17,902 nt of DNA from Bacteroidota bacterium (lineage in GTDB: Bacteria; Bacteroidota; Bacteroidia; Bacteroidales; VadinHA17). The position numbers and the translations under genes were made by a program. A model generated the notes under the pieces. It saw only the letters and a list, made by a program, of their open reading frames with translations, did not search any database and was not told the DNA's origin. The stretch is taken from NCBI GenBank assembly GCA_023430725.1, contig JAEYZD010000137.1:1-17902 (forward strand), given 5' to 3'. The stretch's first letter is position 1. Every line of letters begins with the position of its first letter. Positions 12,331 through 17,902 of this stretch are shown in pieces.

Positions 12331-14524
12331 GGATATCGTCTGGGTTGACTCCGTTGGCCGTGAGGACCGGGATATCATCATTGAAGGCATTGATGAATGC
12401 CTCCGAAGTCATCTCTCCTCCGGCAGTTGCGCTCAGGTAGTGTTCTGCTGCCTTACGGGTGTTGCCCTGGCAGAGGGCCAGGTGGCCCATATTGATCCTG
12501 TCCCAGGGGGTAAGGCCTGTTTCTGAGAGCCTTTCAAAATACTTTTCTGCTTCCGCATAATTGCCAGTGACCAGGTAGCACCAGGCTATGGGTCTCAGCA
12601 CCCTTGAATTTCCCGGTTTCTCATACTCCACCCTGAAATAGAGCTTCAATGCCTCTTCGTAGTTGCCCGTGTCAAGGCAGCAATGGGCAGCCATCAGTAT
12701 TGTGTTCAGGTCGTCAGGCTCGTTCTGCATCGCTCTCCGGTAAGCCTCCAATGCCTCTCCGGGCCGCCCGAGCTTACGCAGACATAGACCGGTCTTACGA
12801 AGAGTCCAGGTCCTGGCTTCGATCATAAGTGCAAGAGAATACTTCTCCAGGGCTTTGTCATATTTGCCCTCCTTCTGGTAGCAGTACCCTGCTTTTTCGT
12901 AGAGCTCAGCATCGTCGGTAACGGTAGAGAGCAAGGTGAGATAGAGAGCCAGGGCATCTTCATAGTACTCCTTGCTGAAGAAGTAATCAGCCAGCGACCG
13001 GTCATCGGCGGTTGAACCGCATGTTTTCCTGTAGAACAGAGAGTTGTAGATATCAAGCCTGCCGGTGAAGAGGTCATCAAACTCGTTTCTGAAATCTGAA
13101 AGCTTGAAAAACCTGTAAAGGTCATGAACGTACTGCGTCACCGTAGTCCTGAAGAGTGCAGCAGGATTGGTGAGCTCACTGTCATACTTCATCTGCTCCA
13201 GTCCCTCCAGCTCCATCCTGAATACCTTGAGCATCATGCTTTTCTGATCAGCCGGCAGGAATTTCATGTTGAGGATGAGGGAATATTTGTCTGAGTTGCA
13301 GATGAAAGGGGTTTTGTAAAGGGCTTCAGCAAGCTCATTGATTGAAGGCCCGAGTATCTCATCCCTGAATATTGAGTCCACGGCCTCGTGATCAGGGTAA
13401 AAGGGGATGAACCAGTTCCGGAGCTCCCTGAAGAAATCAAACCTCTTCAGGCCTGAAAAGGCTGACATGTAGACATCTGAACCCTCCATCTGAAGGTTTG
13501 TCAGCTCTTCCATGGTTTTGAACATCTCCTCAGAGCCTTTGAACATTTCTGACCAGTCCGGATTCTGTCCCTCCTCCGGATTGTCACCAAGAATCCTGTC
13601 AAGGTCGAGTTTTTCTTCGATACGTGGTTTAAGTTTGACGACCTGTGGAAGTATCTCCTCATTCATCCGGCGCGTCAGCTTTTCAGTGTACCTGGATCTT
13701 GTAGCCTGCAACACAACGACTCGGCACCTCTCACTGAAGTTACCTTCCCCGGTGAGGTCGCTGACCATCTTCAGAACATCCGGATAAAGGCCAAGACGGT
13801 CATTATGATAATACATTGTGAACACAAGACCCGTAACGGCTCTTTCAGCCACGTGCGGTGTCGTGTCAAGGGTGAGTTGTGCCAGGAGCCTGATCTTGGC
13901 GGGATCCCATACACGCAGGCTGCTGAGAGTAACGGCGCTGACAAAGGATGAAATGTCATACCATTCGAAACGACCTGAATCAGTCAGCAGCTTCATAAGG
14001 CTCTCCTCGGCTTCTCCGTAGTAATCGGTGAGCCAGAGATGGTTGAAGATTATCCCTGACATCTGTTCCTTCTCACGTGCGGTATCGCTTTCAGGATCAG
14101 TATGGCTTATCTCTGCTGAAGCAAGGAGATCATCGAGGCGCGACTTGAAGACGAGCTCATCAACATTCTGGATTATTGTTCCGCCCCTCTGTCCCTTCTC
14201 AGTCAGCTCCTTTGCTCTGACAGAATATGTGTACCAGCCTGAAGAACGTGCCAAAATGTCCTGTTTGATTCTGTCGTTCAGCCTGAGAATGTTCTGAAGG
14301 AGTTTGTTGTAAACCTTTTGTCTTTCCGGGTCCTGTATTCCGTCAACAGTGTAACGGAGTATGTTCCGGTATGTCATCTGCAGTTCGTGGAATTCATCCC
14401 TGAGCTCCCCAACAGACACATTTTCAATCATGTCTGCCATGATCTCAAATCCCTGTCTGACCTTTTTGCGAACGATGAGATTGCATACGCTCCTATGCTG
14501 CAGTATGATAGTATTGATATTCAT
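12284..14524 (-). CDS. TPR-repeat protein of unknown function
   Basis: A 746-residue, apparently cytosolic protein with no signal peptide. It begins MNINTIILQHRSVCNLIVRKKVRQGFEIM, with the start at the ATG 14524; the frame reaches 14566 only through a TTG. The first ~500 residues look mainly helical and match nothing I can name. From about 515 to 700 there are four or more tetratricopeptide repeats: AELYEKAGYCYQKEGKYDKALEKY, GLCLRKLGRPGEALEAYRRAMQNEP, AAHCCLDTGNYEEALKLYFR and AWCYLVTGNYAEAEKYFERL. TPRs form protein-binding superhelices. It follows the patatin-barrel gene by 60 nt on the same strand, so co-expression is likely. A small inverted repeat (14534-14548) sits just before its start, and its last 47 bp lie opposite the end of the LysM gene. 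Confidence 0.82.
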   Translation of the reverse strand: MNINTIILQHRSVCNLIVRKKVRQGFEIMADMIENVSVGELRDEFHELQMTYRNILRYTVDGIQDPERQKVYNKLLQNILRLNDRIKQDILARSSGWYTYSVRAKELTEKGQRGGTIIQNVDELVFKSRLDDLLASAEISHTDPESDTAREKEQMSGIIFNHLWLTDYYGEAEESLMKLLTDSGRFEWYDISSFVSAVTLSSLRVWDPAKIRLLAQLTLDTTPHVAERAVTGLVFTMYYHNDRLGLYPDVLKMVSDLTGEGNFSERCRVVVLQATRSRYTEKLTRRMNEEILPQVVKLKPRIEEKLDLDRILGDNPEEGQNPDWSEMFKGSEEMFKTMEELTNLQMEGSDVYMSAFSGLKRFDFFRELRNWFIPFYPDHEAVDSIFRDEILGPSINELAEALYKTPFICNSDKYSLILNMKFLPADQKSMMLKVFRMELEGLEQMKYDSELTNPAALFRTTVTQYVHDLYRFFKLSDFRNEFDDLFTGRLDIYNSLFYRKTCGSTADDRSLADYFFSKEYYEDALALYLTLLSTVTDDAELYEKAGYCYQKEGKYDKALEKYSLALMIEARTWTLRKTGLCLRKLGRPGEALEAYRRAMQNEPDDLNTILMAAHCCLDTGNYEEALKLYFRVEYEKPGNSRVLRPIAWCYLVTGNYAEAEKYFERLSETGLTPWDRINMGHLALCQGNTRKAAEHYLSATAGGEMTSEAFINAFNDDIPVLTANGVNPDDIPIVLDYVLMNPGKAS

Positions 14525-14533
14525 TTTGTTTTC

Positions 14534-14548
14534 AGGGAGTATCTCCCT
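14534..14548 (-). repeat. Short inverted repeat before the TPR start
   Basis: AGGGAG-TAT-CTCCCT is a perfect 6-bp stem with a three-base loop, ending 9 nt upstream of the TPR start codon. On the minus strand it contains a purine-rich AGGGAG that pairing would sequester. It could be a local translation-control hairpin or chance. Confidence 0.35.
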
Positions 14549-14584
14549 CTTCAGGAAATGCAACAATCAGGCCACACCCATGGT

Positions 14585-16864
14585 TCAGAAGGTGAAGCCC
14601 ATACTGACGTATCCCTTGATGCTCCTGAACAGTACTTGTCTGTCATAGAGTCCGTGCATTAAGCCAATCCTGACGGGACCTGCCACTGTCATGTAACCGG
14701 CTCCTATCCCGTAACCTCCCATGATCGTGAACCCGTACTCCATGGAAGGTTCCTTTAGTGCGAAGAGATTTAGTTCAGCTGTCAGGTGCAAATCCTTTGC
14801 GATTTCAAAGTCGGTACCGAAACGGACTCCTCCGAGGTTCCTTATCATTATCTGGTTAGGGTGGAATCCGATAGCAGGGATAGAGCGGTCTGTCAGTGCT
14901 TCTGTTCCGCCCAGGAGCCAGAAATCGTTGCCGCCGGTCACCGAGTCAGCTCCTGTAGTAAACAGGAAATCGCCTCCGAGATTAACGGTAACCCTGGCTG
15001 AGGGCGAGGTATAGGTGCTGAATGATGCACGTGCCGTCCAGTTCCGGTCAAACGTGAATGGGGATTCATCATCGTCAGGAGTGTAGGCATACCTCCCTGA
15101 TTCTGCCCTGACCGAGGCCCGCAACAGTTTTGAGGAGGAGACAGACATGCCATAGATGATCCCCTGATCAGGGAAATGTTTACGGTCAAGTGTATTGGCC
15201 TGATAGCTGTACAGCAACCTCAGATAATCATATGAGAACCTCCTGATCCGGCTTGATGAGACAAAGTCAGGGATGAGGTGCTGATTCTCCAGTGAAGCTG
15301 ATAGTGTCATGAGGTGATTGAGACTCAGTCTTTTGCTAAGCGCCACTGAAGTGGTGAAGTTCTGGCTCAGCATCGGCCCCGTCTCATTTCTGAGCTGAAT
15401 GAGAGGGAAGCGGGTGTTATCGGAAAAGAATGAAAACTCCATGCCGAACTTCTGGCTCCTGTCAAGGAACTGTATCGCGCTGAGCCGAAGCCGGTAATAT
15501 TGCCCGATGTATGAATCGATGTTGATAACAGAACTTGCAGAAAACAGGTCACGAACGGAGAGACTTACAACAGCACCGGCACTCAGGGCAGGATCATAGT
15601 GGAGTGAGCCGTACAGCATAGCTTTGGGCCGTTCGATGCATTCTATCTCCAGTATCAGCAGGTTTCCTTCAGGGACGATTCTGTATCTCACCTTTTCGAA
15701 CCAGTTCTTACCGTAAAGAAGCTCGATCCGTTCGTGAAGCAGGTTTCTGTCGACATCCTCTCCCGGCCTGATGCCTAGCACACCGATTATCTGCCAGTCA
15801 GGGACGATACTGTTTCCCTTAACCCTGATGCTGTTGAACCGGTAGTATTTGACTTCAGGAAGCGGCTTAACTTCCCGCCCGGGTCCGAAAGCGTCAAGCG
15901 AATCGGCCAGCCGCCGGAATGTATCACTGTATTTCAGGGCTTCGCGGTAGCCCTTCTCAATAATTGAATCGGGGTGATTGAATGACAGGGTGCTGATCCC
16001 CGGGAGATCAGGTTCTATCATGATGTCTGTCTGGCGTTTCTGGTCCTCGTAGTCAGCCAGGCTTGTAAGAAATCCGATCTGTTTGAGAATTCCATAGGCC
16101 GTTTCCAGGTCCTTGTCTGAGTACCCCCTGAAGCTTACATACGAGCCGATCACAATGTCAGCTCCCATCTCGCGCAGTTCTGTGGCAGCATAGTTGCGAA
16201 CCACCCCACCGTCTACCAGCACTGCCGTATCCGTTTTTACCGGGGTGAATACCGATGGGATTGCAATACTTGCCCTGATTGCGTCAGGGAGGTACCCGTT
16301 GCGAAAAATGACCCTCTTGCTTGTTGTAACATCAGTCGCCAGGCAAAGGAACGGGATAGGAAGGCTTGAAAAGTCGCTCAGGGTTGCCGCAGGCCAGAAA
16401 TAATGATTAAGACCGCTCTCTATCAGCTGACCGCTTATCAGGCCGGATGGTATCTTAATGGATTTCCGGGTTATGGGAAGTGATATGAGGCTGTTGTGAA
16501 AATGCCTCTTCTCAAGGAAGATAATCTTGTTCTCCGGGATTCTGTCGGACATTGCTGCGCCCCAGTCGAATGCCCTGAACATTGAAGCGATACTGTCAGG
16601 GGAATAGCCCATGGCGTACATCCCGCCTACAATGCTGCCCATGCTGACACCGGTGATGTAATCAGGTTTCAGTCCTGCCTCCTCCATTGCCCTGATGACC
16701 CCGATGTGAGCCAGCCCCTTTGCTCCGCCGCCGCTGAGGGCAAGTCCCAGCTTAGGCCTCTGGGATGCAGGCTGTGCCCCAAGGTCCGGCGGCAGGAACG
16801 ATGCCATGATTGCAATGATCATTACCATCATGGACACTTTTATGCTGCTCATACTGTATTGCAT
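14585..16864 (-). CDS. Patatin-like phospholipase fused to POTRA and outer-membrane beta-barrel
   Basis: A 759-residue PlpD-type protein. A signal peptide (about residues 1-30, ending DLGA) is followed by a patatin domain (about 38-245) with the oxyanion-hole GGGAKG (45-50), nucleophile GVSMG (Ser74) and catalytic DGG (Asp218), so the Ser-Asp dyad is intact. A POTRA-like domain (about 341-412; YRFNSIRVKGNSIVPDWQI, then YGKNWFEKVRYRIVPEGNLLIL) leads into an Omp85-type barrel (about 415-759) with aromatic strand ends and a terminal Phe (GYVSMGFTF). This matches the patatin-POTRA-barrel family of Gram-negative bacteria, such as P. aeruginosa PlpD, which has phospholipase A1 activity. Substrate and location of the patatin domain here are unknown. 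An in-frame ATG four codons in (16852) is an alternative start. Confidence 0.9.
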   Translation of the reverse strand: MQYSMSSIKVSMMVMIIAIMASFLPPDLGAQPASQRPKLGLALSGGGAKGLAHIGVIRAMEEAGLKPDYITGVSMGSIVGGMYAMGYSPDSIASMFRAFDWGAAMSDRIPENKIIFLEKRHFHNSLISLPITRKSIKIPSGLISGQLIESGLNHYFWPAATLSDFSSLPIPFLCLATDVTTSKRVIFRNGYLPDAIRASIAIPSVFTPVKTDTAVLVDGGVVRNYAATELREMGADIVIGSYVSFRGYSDKDLETAYGILKQIGFLTSLADYEDQKRQTDIMIEPDLPGISTLSFNHPDSIIEKGYREALKYSDTFRRLADSLDAFGPGREVKPLPEVKYYRFNSIRVKGNSIVPDWQIIGVLGIRPGEDVDRNLLHERIELLYGKNWFEKVRYRIVPEGNLLILEIECIERPKAMLYGSLHYDPALSAGAVVSLSVRDLFSASSVINIDSYIGQYYRLRLSAIQFLDRSQKFGMEFSFFSDNTRFPLIQLRNETGPMLSQNFTTSVALSKRLSLNHLMTLSASLENQHLIPDFVSSSRIRRFSYDYLRLLYSYQANTLDRKHFPDQGIIYGMSVSSSKLLRASVRAESGRYAYTPDDDESPFTFDRNWTARASFSTYTSPSARVTVNLGGDFLFTTGADSVTGGNDFWLLGGTEALTDRSIPAIGFHPNQIMIRNLGGVRFGTDFEIAKDLHLTAELNLFALKEPSMEYGFTIMGGYGIGAGYMTVAGPVRIGLMHGLYDRQVLFRSIKGYVSMGFTF

Positions 16865-16939
16865 TTTCTTCCGCCCTTTGCCTTACTCATGAAGATAACT
16901 CTTTTGCCGCAATTTCAAGACCAATTTAGGCAGATTATG

Positions 16940-16947
16940 TAACTTGG
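16940..16947 (+). promoter_or_regulatory. Possible -7-like element before ygiQ
   Basis: TAACTTGG is one mismatch from TAnnTTTG and ends 4 nt before the GTG start; its TAA is also the in-frame stop that limits the ORF. If functional, the transcript would be nearly leaderless. No -33 element is clear. On the other strand TAAATTGG (16928-16921) is a similar weak candidate for the patatin gene. Confidence 0.2.
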
Positions 16948-16951
16948 CGGC

Positions 16952-17902
16952 GTGAAAACAGGAGAAAGAAGCAATACGGGGTGGTTGCCGACAACTGTTA
17001 AGGAGATGGAGGCTCTGGGGTGGGAGAGACCTGACGTGATCCTTTTCACGGGTGATGCATATATTGACCATCCATCCTTCGGAGCGGCTGTGATTGCAAG
17101 GGTTCTGGAGGCGGCAGGGATCCGTGTTGCTGTTGTGCCTCAACCCAACTGGCGTGATGACCTGCGCGATTTCACAAAGTTCGGTGAGCCCGGATTATTC
17201 TTTGCCGTGACGGCCGGTAACATGGACTCCATGGTAAACCATTACACCGCCACCCGCAGGCTTCGCTCAGATGATGCATATACTCCCGGGGGGGCAGCAG
17301 GTTTCAGACCTGACAATGCCACCGTGGTCTACACACAGATACTTAAAAAGTTGTATCCTTCCGCACCTGTACTGACAGGAGGCATAGAGGCATCGATGAG
17401 GCGCCTGATGCACTACGACTACTGGCAGGATCGCCTGGAGCCATCGGTTCTCATCAGAAGTGGCGCTGACATGCTGATCTACGGCATGGCCGAGAGGGCT
17501 GTGGCTGAGCTGGCACGGAGAGTTGTAGCCGGTGAACGGCTGACGGAGATAGACAATATGCCCCAGTCAGCATTTGTGAGACCCGCCGGAGTACCCATTC
17601 AATCACTGCCCGGGGTTAAGGATACGGAGCTGCATCCCTGCAAAGAGGCTCTGGCCTCTAAGAAGACATATGCTGAAAACTTTGTCCTGTTTGAAAAGAC
17701 GAGTAACAGCATGAAGCCCGTCAGGCTTATCGAGAAGTGCGGAGACAGGATTGTGGTTGTCAACCCACCGCTTCCACCGGCAACAGAGGCAGAAGCTGAT
17801 GCTGTCTACGAACTACCCTTCAACTATGCACCCCACCCGCGCTACAATAAGAAGGGAGCTATCCCGGCCTGGGAGATGATTAAGTTTTCCGTAAACATAC
17901 AC
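16952..17902 (+). CDS. ygiQ: YgiQ-family radical SAM protein (partial, C-terminus beyond right edge)
   Basis: The first 317 codons of a UPF0313/YgiQ protein; the family is usually 600-750 residues, so about half is missing. The N-terminal region is unmistakable: WLPTTVKEMEALGW, DVILFTGDAYIDHPSFGAAVIARVLEAAG, AGNMDSMVNHYTATRR, then PVLTGGIEASMRRLMHYDYW and YAPHPRYNKKGAIPAWEMIKFSVNIH. The sequence stops exactly where the CxxxCxxC iron-sulfur motif of the radical SAM domain is expected, so that motif cannot be verified. The start is GTG at 16952: an in-frame stop lies at 16940-16942 and the next ATG (17006) would remove the conserved WLPTT. Function is unknown beyond the superfamily. It is divergent from the patatin gene. 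Confidence 0.92.
   Translation, partial: MKTGERSNTGWLPTTVKEMEALGWERPDVILFTGDAYIDHPSFGAAVIARVLEAAGIRVAVVPQPNWRDDLRDFTKFGEPGLFFAVTAGNMDSMVNHYTATRRLRSDDAYTPGGAAGFRPDNATVVYTQILKKLYPSAPVLTGGIEASMRRLMHYDYWQDRLEPSVLIRSGADMLIYGMAERAVAELARRVVAGERLTEIDNMPQSAFVRPAGVPIQSLPGVKDTELHPCKEALASKKTYAENFVLFEKTSNSMKPVRLIEKCGDRIVVVNPPLPPATEAEADAVYELPFNYAPHPRYNKKGAIPAWEMIKFSVNIH

Overview
The window looks like core chromosome of a member of the Bacteroidota, probably an environmental Bacteroidales or Marinilabiliales type, with roughly balanced GC. The lineage call rests on several signs. There is a PUR-alpha-like DUF3276 protein, a DUF5606 protein and an over-long NusB, all of the kind typical of this phylum. There are sequences matching the Bacteroidota promoter (a TTTG element, then TAnnTTTG), and many starts lack a Shine-Dalgarno sequence. 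I see no phage, transposase, CRISPR, rRNA, tRNA, toxin-antitoxin or defence genes. Gene packing is dense and no gene-free stretch exceeds 300 bases.

Layout. Bases 1-674 (minus): a PUR-like nucleic-acid-binding protein followed by a DUF456 membrane protein cut by the left edge. A divergent promoter region at 675-837 leads into a plus-strand run: nusB, a DUF1573 lipoprotein, yajC, a YbbR-domain protein, coaE, a TerB/DnaJ membrane protein, a DUF5606 protein and an agmatinase (speB), ending at 6476. It runs tail to tail into mazG and a DUF62 (SAM hydrolase-like) gene on the minus strand. From the next divergent promoter region (8077-8211) phoH, purC and a LysM plus periplasmic-binding-protein gene run forward. 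They converge, with a real 47-bp overlap, on a minus-strand pair: a patatin/POTRA/beta-barrel outer-membrane protein and a TPR protein. The last gene is a ygiQ-type radical SAM gene on the plus strand, cut by the right edge just before where its cysteine cluster should lie.

Themes. The genes serve transcription and RNA binding (PUR, NusB, PhoH), envelope biogenesis (YajC, DUF1573, YbbR, LysM-PBP, patatin-barrel), and cofactor, nucleotide and polyamine metabolism (CoaE, PurC, MazG, SpeB, DUF62).

Most notable observations. (1) Four hairpin-forming repeats with an exact 42-nt period run from the last codons of yajC to the ybbR start; three have a perfect GCAAGGCGAA core and two are perfect stems on a GNRA (GCAA) loop. 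The first intergenic copy sits inside a 13-bp stem with a U-rich tail. (2) The DUF62 protein lacks the Asp-Arg-His set of characterised SAM hydroxide adenosyltransferases. (3) The 47-bp antisense overlap of two 3' gene ends. (4) A 30-bp coding minisatellite just after the signal peptide of the LysM protein. I found no clear new multi-gene system; most of the window is ordinary housekeeping DNA.
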